Made by a program: the position numbers and the translations under genes. Below the pieces are notes generated by a model that was given only the letters and a program-made list of their open reading frames with translations, did not search any database and was not told where the DNA came from. A stretch of 64,000 nt of DNA, taken from Sipunculus nudus. Lineage: Eukaryota > Annelida > Sipuncula > Golfingiida > Sipunculidae. The stretch's first letter is position 1. Each line of letters opens with the position of its first letter. Below are positions 1 to 13,088 of the stretch, piece after piece. The stretch is taken from assembly GCA_026874595.1 (NCBI GenBank), contig CM049306.1, positions 102,809,142 to 102,873,141 on the forward strand, written 5' to 3'.

Positions 1-1064
1 TTTGTGGCTTTTATTTTACTGTATAAATTTTATTAATAGAAATATACATATGTTCTGTTGTTACAAATGAAACAAAAATGGCCCCACCCCTAAATCTGAT
101 AAACAGTATTTCAGGGATGGGGTTTTTGTAATTAGTTAGTTTGGGTAGCGTGGCTAAATTTACAAATACTCCTCCATGCATCCAACAGACTATATTGACT
201 AAGGCAGTTAAAAGTCCATTAGTGCCCACAAGAATTTATTACGAAAGAAACTACAAGATTACCGGTACACAAGAATTATGCCCTGACTGATATTACATAA
301 CAATTATATATATATATATACGAACCAGAATGTGGCTGTCCAGGTTTCCCTGGTCCCTATAATCTCAGCTTCTGCTAAGATTGGCCAGAGAGGCTCAAAG
401 CCCTGTGGGACAGACACCTGCACATCTGCAGTGTTCACAAGTCCCGGGCCTAAGAGACAGGGCTGGGCTGGTACATGGCTCATGTATCAGTCATTCCAGC
501 CCTGCATCGCCAGCTCTGTGGTCATTGGTCAACCCAAGAGATCTGCATCTGGTGGCATTAATACCAAGGGAATCTCCCCTGGTAGCCATGATGTCATGTT
601 CCCCCGGTAATACCAGGGGTAGGGCATTTTTGTAACACAAAGTTAGTTAGTTAAAACTAAAAAACTATATCGCTGTGATCAACAACAATTCTATATGTCA
701 CAGTTGCAATTATGTTTAATCATTCATTGAAACATCATAATTGGTTACATGAAATTATTTAAAACATTTCAAGAAATTGGTCAACTCCTCTGGCCAGATA
801 TATGATAACCATTTTGCAAATCCATATGAGATGCCTGTGGTCTTATGTTGTTTGGTGGTTCTCTATTATATCTCACATAATTCTTAAACTATTCCAGCTG
901 GGAATACTGTAAAAATATTACAAGTCAATTATTATAGTGCAGTTTTCTCAGGAGTTCTGTATTTTATCTAGAATATTTATCTGTAGCAAAAGGAAAGAAA
1001 AATATTTTAATCTGTGGGTAATTTTATTATCTTAAATAGACACAACATGGAAATGAAATTTTAG
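1..1064. other. AT-rich intergenic DNA with a GC-richer islet
   Basis: No gene recognised. After a short TA microsatellite (near 306-320), 325-635 is noticeably richer in G and C, with two overlapping open frames of 84-92 codons that resemble no family I know. It may be a transposon fragment; the flanks are ordinary AT-rich sequence. Confidence 0.4.
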
Positions 1065-1247
1065 TACAGTGGAACTTGTCTGAAACACCACCTCTCTTTT
1101 AAGACCACCTGTCTATTAAGTCCAAACTTGAGTAAACCAAAAGCATTCACAATATGTTATAACTGACCTGTCTAATAAGACCACCTGTGAATTAAGACCA
1201 CTTTTGGCCAGTCCTGCAGGTGGTCTCATAACACAGGTTACACTGTA
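1065..1247. mobile_element. Short pogo/Tigger-like MITE with TA target duplication
   Basis: Ends TACAGTGGAACTTG (left, 1065) and, read inverted from the right at 1247, TACAGTGTAACCTG: 12-14 bp imperfect terminal inverted repeats bounded by TA on both sides. The body has 'taagaccacctgt' repeats and no ORF. CAGT...ACTG ends with TA duplication are typical of pogo-type elements of the Tc1/mariner superfamily. A related fragment lies at about 29823-29890. Confidence 0.65.
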
Positions 1248-4200
1248 CTTAAAAACCTTCAGAATATTCAAATAATTACATTACATTTTTTGCAGGGCAT
1301 CAGTTTTAAAAGACAGCTTGTAGAAAACCATAAAAAAAACTTGGTAACAGTATTAACACAATAAATAGGTTGCTTTTCCATGGACTGGAATGTTTAAAGG
1401 TGATGATTCACCTATCTTTAGAAAAAAGAATGTGATATATGGCTTCCCCTGTGTATATATTATTGACCTAAGGGTAATTCTGGTAATGAAAAGTTCTTAT
1501 AACCCCTCTGAAGAGGATGTATGAACTTGTTTATCAACAACGTGTTTGTAAACACAGTTTTGTTGATAAACAGGGAAAAAAACATGTAACCTAAGGTGGT
1601 TGTTTGCATATATTGGAGGTGGAAAGGTCACTTGTTGCAAAACGCCATTTGCAAAACTCTGGCTTATCTGACTTGCCACAAGATGCCCTTGTTGGATTTG
1701 TTTTGATAATTTTGGTGTGCCCCCACATATTATAAACACATTGAAATAAACAATACAAGCAGCCTGTATGTGGTGATATCCACATTTTCCAGCCTATTTT
1801 TATAAAAAAATTCCAGGAATTACCTTTAGTTTATAAAGGTCAGATAGGTGATTGGGTCCCTTTAAGATAACACTATATCCATTAGTAGAATTAATATTAG
1901 TTATTACAGCTTTCAAGGTATTCCTTGAATATAACTATTGCTTGGTTAGAAAGTAGATCTGTAATTTTTGGATTTTGTGGAGCTTGAGGCCCAGGTTCAA
2001 ATCAAGTGATTGCCAAGGAACAGACTGTGAAACTTTAATTTTTATAAAACATATTCATTCTGATTTATTTAAATAACAGTTTTGAGAAGTATTGATAACT
2101 AGTGCTATATTATAGCTAACCTTGTGATATATATCATCCATTAGGAAGTAAATAGATGCATCGTGATGGTAATCTTGTGACATTCCATGTTTGTACAGCC
2201 TTGGAGCAGATTAACTGAATCAAATATTATATTTTATGAAAGAAAAATATTAAAAGCCAGGTTTTAATTTTTGTTATTATCAAATAAATAAATTGGTATT
2301 TAGGGGTCACTTAAATCTATTTACCATACAAAGTGAAGGGAAATGTTTCCTGAACTTCAGTGTTTATTGGACTTGCCCCCAGATGGCAGCACCCTGAACA
2401 TAGTTTCGACTTGATTTGTTAATGTTATTCATGTGCACTGAATCCTTTGTGCCAATTATAAGGATTAAGTTTATAACCATTAAGGATATAATATTGTAAT
2501 GAACATGTGTGAGCAGAGCAGATTTTTTTCAACTTTCTGTTATGATAATCATCTTTTAATTATCATAGGTTTTTTAAACTGGTAAGTTCATTCCAGTTCA
2601 GAAATTTTTATGAAACATCAAAATAATTCAAAATCAATTTAATTAACTGTTTTTAGGAAAAATTTAGATTAAGAATCAGTTCATATAGTATGTATTCACT
2701 AAAAATCTAATTCACAATTTAAAAAAAATGCAATCTCATGATAATAAGACATTGTATTGATAAAACCACCTTAGGCAGCACCATATAGAGGTGTGAACTG
2801 TTGATCTTGCTCCTGTGTCACCCACTAGAAGTGTGAAAACAGTCTGCATGACTGATCTGCTAAGTGAACTGCTCCAGTGATAAGTGAACTGCTCCAAAGG
2901 TAAGTGAACTGCTCCAGAGATGAGTGAACTGCTCCGTAGACGAGAGGTTCACTTCCAAGATAGAAGCTGTTCATAGGAACCATCCTTAAGAAATTTTTGA
3001 GAGTTTGAACATCTGTCAATACAGTTTAACATTTAAGTACTATTTCATTTGCAATTAATCACATTGCATTGTCCAAAAAGGCATTCTGCTTGAGTGCTCT
3101 ATTTTAGAGGTGAAATGCCAGAACGGGGTTCTGAGAGGTAGCACCATCTGTTGGCATGTACAGTTACAACTCACTGGTTCCCTTTCTTATTCTAGATAAA
3201 ACCCACATATACAATTTTCAGCTGTTGAGTCTAGATTGATACTTTGTTTGATAATTATAAGCACCTTTGTATGTGATTAGTTCTGTATGATCACCAGAAA
3301 AAGGCTTTTGTAATATTTATAACAGATCTCTGAAGCAGTTTTTAAAATCTGTGTGTTTGTGTTATTATATGAAAGATCCTCACTTGAGCCAGGTAGATAT
3401 AGCTTTAACACTTACCTTTTTCACTCACCTGTTTCGGTATGATTTAAGTACACATTATCTGGCTTTAGTCTAAAAGAGACCACCTATTTATCATGCTGAT
3501 GTATGTTTTTAAATATTAATTAAAAGCTTAATAAGCTTTGAAAATTCTAGTGTTAAGCATTTAACTTGACATAAATATCACTCTTTAACGGATGGTGAAC
3601 ATTTTCCTGTGAACCTTCTTCCCACTCCCAGGCTGATTAATACAAATTTATATATTTTTATCCTGATATATTTAATTGAGAATGGAGATCAGATGACCTT
3701 CATAGAACACTAATTACAAGAAATGACTTTTAATTATTTAGAACACAAATTACATGATATGACTTTTAATTTATTATTAGACCTGTTAATTCTGATGAGC
3801 TCACAAAATGATTAATATTGAAATTTAAAGGTGCCCAAGCCACCCTATGCAATATTCTGAGGACCGGAAATGGTAAATTTTTCTGAACAAGTCTGTCCAG
3901 ACAGTGACTTAATTTATTGGTTCAAAGCATGTCATTTAGTATTCAGGTGGTGGCGGATAAATTAAGACGAGTGAAAATGTGGAGGTGTTCTTGAATAAAG
4001 GAGAGAGGGCTGTCTGCGTGCACTTTTAACTTCTTGGGTTTCCTGGCAAATATAGAGTGGCTAGCATTAAAAAGCTCTATATTTATGCTCTGCCCTGCTG
4101 AAGTTGTCATTATAAACTGGTAAAGCACTCAGCCTCTGTCAGGTGTCTGAGAGACTGCTCTCAGACCAGCTCTTCACCTTGAGTACACCATGTGTAACCA

Positions 4201-5031
4201 AAGCCAGCTCTCTAACCAGCATTGCTCTCAGAAATCCATACTGCGTGTTGGTTTAGTGAACAGGTGCTCTTGACATAGTAACATTGTACTTGTTAAAGGA
4301 TTAACTGAGGTATTGACTTCTCACTGAGCATTACCAGAGATCAAATGTTATTCTAGTTGTGCATGATCTGACCAGCTGACCAGCTCTCATTAAAATTGTG
4401 TCTAAACCATAGGTAATATTGATATTTAAAGTGTTCAAAGATACACCAGTACTCTGGCCTGCCCTGCTTAGCAATCCACCAATAGTCCTGCAGACCTGAT
4501 TTGTGACATCATGATTGACAATAATTAAATACTGGATGCTCCGCCAGGCTTTGGGAAGCCTGCTGTATGGCACCAGCAGAACACCTTGTCACCTTACCAG
4601 GACAGAGGTCCCACCACCTGAAGTCAAATATATGCTCACTTCTTGTGAAGCAGATTGCAGATAGGTCATCTGGTGAAAGACTAGTTCATGGACATCTGAC
4701 TCAGCCCCAGAAAAAAGTAGGCTGCTCTTTGCGTCAAGATACGAATATCTTGGATATCTATTAAGATAATTAAGGGGAGCATGGGCCATGTGGGATTACT
4801 GCCAGATGTATTGTCAGACAGGGTGTGAGCAGTATGGTGCTCCGGATGGACGTTGGTCATCTGAGGATCTGTGTGGTCAGTCAGATTTGACCAGCTTGAC
4901 ACTTGACCTGTAGGGATGGGAAGTATAGATAATATGCATTAAAGTGTAGATGTAATGAAATTTGTCTGTTTGCATTGGTGATATTTGGTATCAGAAATCT
5001 GATATACTAAAATATATATACATTCCTTTTT
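1248..5031. other. Intergenic AT-rich stretch, no gene seen
   Basis: Apart from the 20-bp minisatellite at 2861-2940, I see no exon-like, RNA-like or transposon-end signals I would defend. Open frames here are short and low in complexity. Confidence 0.5.
2861..2940. repeat. 20-bp minisatellite, four exact-length units
   Basis: Four consecutive 20-bp units, each beginning TAAGTGAACTGCTCC or TGAGTGAACTGCTCC and differing mainly in the last five bases. An inverted trace (gaggttcacttcc) follows at once. Confidence 0.9.
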
Positions 5032-8000
5032 AGCTCAGCTGACTATAAGTCATCTGAGCTATAGTCGTGGTCCATTGTCCGTCGTCCGTCTGTCTGTCTT
5101 TCCGTCCGTCCGTCTGTCTGGATGTCCGTTTGTAAGACTGGCACGTTTCAACACCATTGGACCTATGAATCTGAAATTCAGCATACAGTTAGATGTCCCC
5201 AAAATCTCCTACCATACCGAAAAGTGGGTCAATAGGACTTCGTTCCTTCGAGATATTAAGGAAAAACCTCAATTTTTTTTTAGAAATCTATTTTTACACT
5301 TCAGGACTGCCTAATATCAAAACCACTCATCTGGTTTTCTTCATATTTACCATAAATATTCCTCTATATAGTTCCTATGTACATGCCAGAAATTAAGTAA
5401 GTATTATTTAATTAAAAAAAGTTATAGGCCCAAACATAATGGACTTTGTAAAAAAATCAGGAAAGATATTTGGTCACTTAAGACCAAAAATGTAAAAGGT
5501 AGGGACTTTTTCTCAGTAATACAACTTTAATTAATCAAAATTTAATTGTATACCAAAATTTAGATCAAAATCGGTTAAATCTTTTTAAATATTGGCAAAA
5601 ATATAAAATTGGTACCTTAAATTTTGCTCAACTTTGGCCCCGGCATGTTTTTTTCCTGTAAGTACTGTGGATTTAATTTTCAAAGCATGTACATATAAGG
5701 ATTTAATCTGTTAAAATCTGAAATTTGAAAATAAAAGCTGCAAAATTAGGCTATAGAGTTATTGAATTTTTTGGAGGCTCTTGTTGTATTCCCTTACATT
5801 GTCAAGCAGTCGACTTTGATGACTGTAGGTCATTCAGTGCACATCTCTATGCTCCCCAGGCTGTTGGCATAATGTTAGATGTCCCCAAAATCTCCTACCA
5901 TACCGAAAATTGGGTCATTAGGACTTCGTTCCTTCGAGATGTTAAGGAAAAACCTCCGTTTTCCATAAAAAAAAGCCATTGTTTCACTTCAAGGCTGCCT
6001 AATATCAAAACCACTGATCTGTTTTTGATCATATTTAGTATTCACATTCTTTCATACATTTTCTATGAACATACCAAAAATTAGTTCAGTATTGGGTATT
6101 ATTTTGAAGTTATGGGCCAAAATATAATGCAATTTTTAAAAAATCAGGAAATATATTTACTCACCTAACATGAGAATTGCTGAACCTAGAGACTTTTTTT
6201 TCAGGAATATAACTTTATTTAATCAAGATTCAATTGTTTACCCAAAATTAGATCTGAATTTTGCCAATTTTTCAAGTTATTAGCATAAATAAAAAATCAA
6301 TACCTTAAATTTTGTCCAACTTTGGCACTGTTGATTTAATCTTCACAGCATATATACATAAGGATTTAATCTTTTAAAATCTGAAATTTCAAAGAAATTG
6401 ATAGGAAAGAATAGCTTTTATTCATGTTTTCATACACCATGTCAAGTGTTGTTTACATCTAGCCCACCTGGTAGTACAGCCTTTACTTGCATTATGTAAC
6501 CCACCCCAGGCAGCTTGCCTTGGGTCAGCTTGGCCACTACCAGCAGGCTTCCCCTCTGCCCTGCATCCCCCCCCCCCCCCCAGATGGTGCATAAACTAGA
6601 TGAATGTTATTATTTTCTGTATTTGATTCATTCTTATTCTAGGCTATGCTACATTTTAGATTTTGTATTGTACCACCAGGGTTACAATGATTAAAGTGTA
6701 CATTTAATTGTGTCCACAAAGTGGTTTATGCTATGAAAGTGTGGATGTTCATGAGATTAGTAAGTTCAGAAGAGTAGAAACTTCACCAGGTGTGAAATTG
6801 ACTATTAATTCCAGTAATAAATTAAAACTGGGACAGTAATTAGCACAATGATATTGTTTGTCCCTCATTCAACCAACAGTGTGTATACTTTATTTGAAAA
6901 GATGTTTTATTTTATCAAATTTACTGAATCTTTTATTTTATTTTGGTGAATAAAATTAAGCATGTACTGAAAACTCCAATGTGCAAAACTTTTTAATAGT
7001 GATACAAGGAATATTCTTGTAGATGCCATGTTGTGGTATTATTTTCTTTTAAATTCAGTTTAAACATTTATGATTTAAAAATAATAAAATATATGTGTAT
7101 GCATAATATGACCCAACATAAGCTACACTCTGGATATATGATGATTGCAACTTTTACAACAATTCTAATATTTTAACTTATTGTTTCAGTTTTTTACTCT
7201 GTATATATAATGATTGCAACTTTTGCAACAATTCTAATATTTTAACTTTTATTTTCAGGTTTTTTATTAAAAATTTGTAAAACCTGTAAATAAAAAATTA
7301 TTCAGATAAAAACTTCTTAATGGAAAAAGTGGATATGCTTAAAAAATAGGATTATATATAAACTTAAATGCATTATTCCCTTGAAAGTGAAATTAAGGTA
7401 TTAGTCCATTCTGTCCACTTGCCTGTCCATCTGTAAATTTTCATATGCATCACAGTATCTCAAAACTTTTACTGTTTTTCTTCATGACATTCTTGTCAGA
7501 GTATTAGTTTGCAATCATATATTTAGAATTCTACTATAAGTTATAACCAAGTAGGAGGGCCCCTTTCCTCTTAGCTTTTCATATTCTTATATAAATGAAA
7601 AACATTACAATAGAATATTTCTACATCCACCTTTGTGCTGCCCTCACTTTTCCCTTCTCCGAACCCCATCCCAAAGTCAGCCTCAGTAAGCAAGAACAAG
7701 AAGAATCAGATATATTCTTACTATGTACATGCCAGAAATTATATCAATATTGTGTAATATGTAGACATAGTGGGCATCACAATAATGTACCTTGTCAAGA
7801 CTAAAGAGATATTGTGTCATACAGTCCCAAATTCATAAATCACTTCAACAGCATAGTTAATCATAACATCATATCTGTTAAATTGAAAGCTTGCAGACTA
7901 CCATACACTTTAGATCCTTCAACAAATAGCCTTATCATCATTCTACTACTGCTTATTACTGCTGTCATTGCATTCATATTTGCTCAAATATATCACAATT

Positions 8001-8232
8001 TTCAACCTCTCCTAAATAAATAAAAAATAAACCACTATATTTGACTCTATTAATCCATCAGTCAGGTAATTTCATTTATCATTTACTCACATATTAAATT
8101 ACATTCCTTTATAATAGCCCAACATGTCCATGATATTCATAAGCTTTATCCACTCTATATATTATCACAGTGGAGAAACATTTATAGTCCAATCACGATC
8201 AGCTGAGCGCCGTTACCCATGGGTCCCTTGTT
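5032..8232 (+). mobile_element. Family I Helentron/HINE-like element, copy A
   Basis: The left end is a hairpin: AGCTCAGCTGAC, loop, then GTCATCTGAGCT, followed by CCGT/CTGT repeats. Two related internal blocks start near 5190 and 5877 (both with tagatgtccccaaaatctcc), and a third, diverged trace near 7720. The right end (8200-8232) has AGCTGAGCG, the palindrome-like ACCCATGGGT and CCTTGTT. Non-autonomous; no Rep/helicase ORF. The interior between 6420 and 7560 is diverged and may include other insertions. Confidence 0.6.
7128..7264. repeat. Tandem duplication of ~69 bp
   Basis: Two adjacent copies share tgattgcaacttttrcaac followed by aattctaatattttaac, diverged only by a few bases. It lies inside the area assigned to copy A. 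Confidence 0.8.
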
Positions 8233-9264
8233 TATGAGATCATTCAATCTTTTCTATCAGGGCAGCATAGCAGTTGAAAAGCCACCAGTGCTCTCTTTTA
8301 AGGCAAATCAGAACTTTTGAGCGTCCTTAAAAAATGACAGGTTAGGGTAACGAAAATAGGAAAAAATTAAAATTGTCATCTTGTTCATAATATAATTTTG
8401 TATCAAATAATGTAATATAATATTTTAATTTTGAAATGTTAACATATAATATCAGTGTTGGTTTGTTCTTTTGTAATATTTTGTATTAAAAAAAAAACTG
8501 TCTTGGGAGGTTTCTTTTTATTTGGCTTTGACTTCTGAGTCCTGACTTGTATCATCTCTCAGTAAATGTAACACTAGATTTTTTCAGAATAAATGTCAGG
8601 TGCAAATCTTTGTCCCATCATTAATATTAATGTTGCGGCTAAAGGTCTGTGTTTTGAGAAGCAGCAATATTGAAATCTAGTGAAAACAAGGACAGAAGAA
8701 AGAGAGGAAAGAAAAAAAAGGAAACAATTTTGAAATAGATTGTTTTGCACTGGATGGACCTAAGAAGGCCCACTGACTTATGGAAAATCTGGACCCCAGT
8801 ATTGATATAAAAATAACCCTTGTAAGCCTCCACTTCATATTATGGCAGGAATGCTTAATGAGAATGCCAGTATGGATACACATTAAGGATACACTTAATG
8901 TGTCGCCAGTGGAACACGTGTGAGCACATCCTTTCACCCTGACTGAGCCGGTCCACGGGTGAAATAAACAATGAAGATACAGTGACTCTTTTAGACAGTG
9001 TAAACAATGTGAACTGCTGGATCTCTGGCTGCTGAAAAAATAGTGGGACACTTTCAGGTGCATATACAGAGAAGGCAGGCCTGGTCAAAGATCACCTTCT
9101 TATTATTTGTCATGGCTTTGTTTACATCTGCCACTGCTAAAGATCTTTTGTTTCTCAACATATGGTTCCTTTCCCATACAATAATAATGTAAATAATAAA
9201 GTGGATGGAAGTGCATTTTACAGTTCTTGGTACAGCTCCTTGTGTTTGACCCAATACTTGTTTT
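8233..9264. other. Intergenic sequence between family I copies
   Basis: No recognisable gene. The long minus-strand open frames (8639-9063) lack family similarity, splice logic or codon character, and I treat them as chance. Confidence 0.45.
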
Positions 9265-11893
9265 TTAGCTCAGCTGACTATAAGTCATCTGAGCTATAGT
9301 CGTGGTCCATTGTCCGTCGTCCGTCCGTCTGTCCGTCCGTCCGTCAGTCCGTCCGTCCGTCCGTCCGTCCGTAGATGTGGCACGTTTTGAAACTGTAAGA
9401 CCTAGGAATCCAAAATTCGGCATAATGTTAGATGTCCCCAAGATCTCCTACCAAGCCGAAAACTGGGTGTTTGCAACTTCGTTCCTTTGAGAAATTAAGG
9501 AAAAACCTCAATTTTTTATTAAAAACCTATTTTCACACTTCAGGACTGCCTAATATCAAAACCACTCATCTGTTTTACCTCATATTTACCATAAATATTC
9601 CTCTATATAGTTCCTATGTACATGCCAGAAATTATGTCTGTATTATTTAATTTAAAAAAGTTATGGGCCCAAACATAATGCATTTTGTAAAAAATCAGAA
9701 AAGATATTTGATCACTTAACACAAAAAATGTTAATGCTATGGACCTTTTTTCCAGTAATATAACTTTAATTAATCAAAATTAAATTGTATACCCAAAATT
9801 AGATGAAAATCTTTTAAATTTTTTAAAATATTAATAAAAATAAAAAATTGGTACCTTAAATTTTGCCCAACTTTGACCATGGCACGTTTTTTTCCTGTAA
9901 GTACTGTGGATTTAATTTTCACAGCCTGTTTTTGTTAGCATTTCAACTGTTAACACCAAAAATTTGAAACTAGTTGATCAAAAACTGTAGATTTTAATCA
10001 AGTTTTCAAGCACCATGTAACATATTGTTTACATCAAGCTAGTGTTATGCAGTTTGCAAGAGCTCAGCTCCCCAGCTTCAGCTCTAAGTGTCTTAAATTC
10101 GGCATACAGTTAGATGTCTCCAAAATGCCCTACCATGCCAAGAATTTGGTCACTAGGACATTAGAGATATTAATGAAAAACTTCATTTTTCCATTAAAAA
10201 CCCATTGTTACACTTCAAGACTGCCTAATATCAAAACCACTGATCTGACTTTAATCATAAATAATATACATATTTTTCATTCTCTATGCACATGCCAGAA
10301 TGATGTCAGTATTGTGTAATTGTTTTAAGTTATGGGCCCAAACATAATGCACTTTGTAAAAAATCAAGAAATATATTTACTCCCTTAACAAGAGCATTGC
10401 TGAAGCTAGAGATTTTTTTGTCAGGGATGTAACATTATTTAATCAAGATTCAATTGAATACCCAAAATTAGTTCTGAATTTTTCAAATTTTATTTAGTAT
10501 AAATATAAAATTTGTACCTTAAATTTTGCCCAACTGTGACCATGGCACGTTTGTTTCCCGTGAGCACTGTTGATATAATTTTCATATCATGCACACATAA
10601 GCATTTTAGCTTTTCAGTTTAAAAAAGCTGAAAGAAATTGGCCAAAAATTGTAGCTTTTATTAATGTTTTTTATGAGACCCTGTCAGACTTTGGCTCTCT
10701 CCAGCCCCTCTTGAGTCACCTGTATGTTGACCTTGTTGACCTTTCATCAAATTATGCACGCTTGAGGCGAGGCATACATGGAATCCAGGCAGCTTATGGC
10801 CAGCCACAGTTGATCCAGGTGTCCAACCCAACTCATCTAGTAGTTTTAACCAAGAACATAACAAAAAACAATAAATTAATAAATTTTTATTGGTTTTTAA
10901 TAACAAATTAAAGAAAAAAAGAAAAGGAATTTGTTAGTTTATAATAACAGGAAATTAACTTGCAGTTACTGATGATATAAGAATCTTGTATCGATGGGTA
11001 GAATGTCACATATTCCAAATAACACCATGCAGTCACCTATGGCATTTTTCAGTTCAATTTTAATGATAAAGAAGTAAATCATATTATTCATTACTAATCA
11101 TTAGGGATCATATGAAGGAAATTAGACAAAGATGCAGTTGATAATATTAATCTAGATTCCTGCTGTGTCTAGTGTGTACATTGATGTGAAATTAGTCCAA
11201 AATGAATTTTTTAGTTATTTTTTAATATAAATAAAAGCCATAACACCAGATACTTATGATCATTATTTAAATGTGTGAATTTGGTATATTCTGGATTCTC
11301 AACATCATTGTTTGGTGAAAACTGGATAAATTCCAGACATGGTGCAAATACTTTGTAATTGTATTTAAATACGAATATTATTTTGTACTCCTTATAAAAT
11401 TTCTTGCATAAAGAATGGGAATTCAGGTAAAAATGAAAATATATGAATACTCGTGCAAATACTTTCAAAATATATTCATGAATGCATTCATGAATATATT
11501 CTTTAATATTATTTTAATAATCATATAAGTTATATTTCATTTTAAAAAATCATATGATTCTCTTATTATTTTTAATAAAAATTATATTTGGGACAATATT
11601 TGTATTTTTTTTAATAAATAGTTAAACTCTTATATTATATGTTCTGCTTATAAGTTATAAGGCCAAGTCAAAATCTGTGTGACAATAGTACTCCATTTGT
11701 TAATAAAATAAATGAAATCAATCCTCTTCCCTGTCTCCAAAGGTACTATCAAAATCATACATAAGCTAAACAACAACAACTCATAATACAGCTTATATTT
11801 ATTACCACACCAAACCAGCATGTGCCTCATTTCTAAATAATATTTTTTTATCATATATAACAGCTGAGCGTCGTGACCCATAGGTCCCTTGTT
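9265..11893 (+). mobile_element. Family I Helentron/HINE-like element, copy B
   Basis: Same left hairpin as copy A (9265-9293), a long CCGT array, two internal blocks (near 9430 and 10110), an AT-rich distal half, and the right terminus CAGCTGAGCG...GACCCATAGGTCCCTTGTT. Copy C in intron 1 is nearly the same along its whole length, including the distal half. No coding capacity. Confidence 0.75.
9313..9372. repeat. (CCGT)n microsatellite next to the element hairpin
   Basis: About a dozen CCGT units with one CAGT interruption directly after the family I hairpin. Equivalent but shorter arrays follow the hairpins at 5032, 13451 and 39860, so the array is part of the element, not a random microsatellite. 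Confidence 0.9.
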
Positions 11894-12683
11894 TAGCATC
11901 TAACACAGGGCATGTTTATTGTGAAAAAGGTCTTAACTCAGTAACTATGTGCATAACTACATGAAAGCATTGTGTTATGATCTGTAGTTGTCTGTACCCA
12001 ATGTTTAGATTATATGAATGAATTATTTTGTCTGTATAAATGACTGTTTTTAACAAATTAACTTCAATTGGCCTATTTGGGTGAGAACAGAAGCTTGTGT
12101 TTCAATAAGTAATCAGTTAAAATTTGGAATATACAGTTTGGGATTTTTGGTTATATTTATTTGAAACAGCCATCTGTTCTAATAAGAAGATGCTATAAAC
12201 TTCTAATTTTGTGACAAAGCAGTCCAAGGAAAGAATATTCATTGACACATGACAGAAGGTTATTGAGACCTAGTTTCTATCAGCCAGACCAGACAACTAC
12301 ATTCTCACCTATAAATACTGTGGGTTATGATTTTGACTGGTATCATTATGACTGTTGAAGAATCCGCAAAAGGACTTAAAGCAAGCCCAAAATACATGTA
12401 TCCTCAGTCTGGCCAGAATCAAGTAAATTCAAACTTATTATTACAACTGCATTAGTCCTTATCTGTGTAGGCTTTAACTGTGATACTGTATTCAACACTA
12501 TGTCAGATATCAATGAATGTCATGCACAGACTGGTGTCATTAATATATGTATATAATGTTAGCCTCATGTTATATACCATTTTCATGTTTATCTTTCTGA
12601 AAAAACATGTCTTGTTTTAACACATGTACTGATGGACATGTTTTAGCCTCTTTAGTAAGCTGGATCTGTTTCTGTAATTTCAG
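11894..12683. other. Sequence upstream of the first coding exon
   Basis: Contains the acceptor for the coding exon at its right end. No convincing upstream exon, TATA box or CpG-rich promoter is visible. The true promoter may lie further left or outside the window. Confidence 0.4.
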
Positions 12684-12739
12684 GCTTGACTTAAAATAAG
12701 GATTAATGTCTGACAAAATAAAAGATTGAAGAAACAACA
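12684..12739 (+). promoter_or_regulatory. 5' UTR part of first coding exon, with uORF
   Basis: A pyrimidine-rich acceptor (tttctgtaatttcag) ends at 12683, so at least one upstream non-coding exon must exist; I could not place it. Within the leader an 8-codon uORF (12706-12729, ATG to TGA, weak context with T at -3) ends 10 nt before the main ATG. The main ATG at 12740 has a good context (A at -3, G at +4). This layout would allow leaky scanning or reinitiation. Confidence 0.6.
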
Positions 12740-13088
12740 ATGGGGGACAGAACAGAAGCAGTGTCAGAAGACAGAACGGTGGAAGAGGGTATGATAGAGA
12801 TACAGCCAGACAGTGCTTCACGGAAGGTCACAGTGGTAGTTGATAGGCCAATATATACCCAGAGCGAGTTTGACCGTGGACACGATGCACATGCACGCAA
12901 ATCTAAGACCTTCAGGGAGAGGCTGGGTGGGCAGCTTTCAAAGTGTGCCTGCTCAGCACAGTGCCTGAAGTCATTTTTAGTTAAAATATTTCCATTCATT
13001 AGAATCATGAAAAAGTATCGGGTAAAAGAGGACTTGCCTAGTGACATTGTGTCAGGCCTGACAATCGGAATAATGCATATACCGCAAG
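12740..13088 (+). CDS. SLC26A6-like: SLC26 coding exon 1 (residues 1-117)
   Basis: Encodes the cytoplasmic N-terminus, a Cys-containing basic stretch, and the start of the membrane domain ending IMHIPQ. The donor ccgcaag|gtgagt leaves phase 1. Family members have the same 'LPxDxxxGLTxGxxxIPQG' arrangement here, which supports both frame and start. The exon is flanked on both sides by near-identical family I elements (9265-11893 and 13451-17223). Confidence 0.93.

Noticed and set aside
5075-6084. Open frames repeated in each family I element (e.g. DVPKISYH phrases)
   Set aside because: The frames recur because the DNA repeats. They are short, differ in start and length between copies, and match no transposase.
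8639-9254. Cluster of overlapping minus-strand open frames
   Set aside because: Short, composition-biased, mutually overlapping and without family resemblance.
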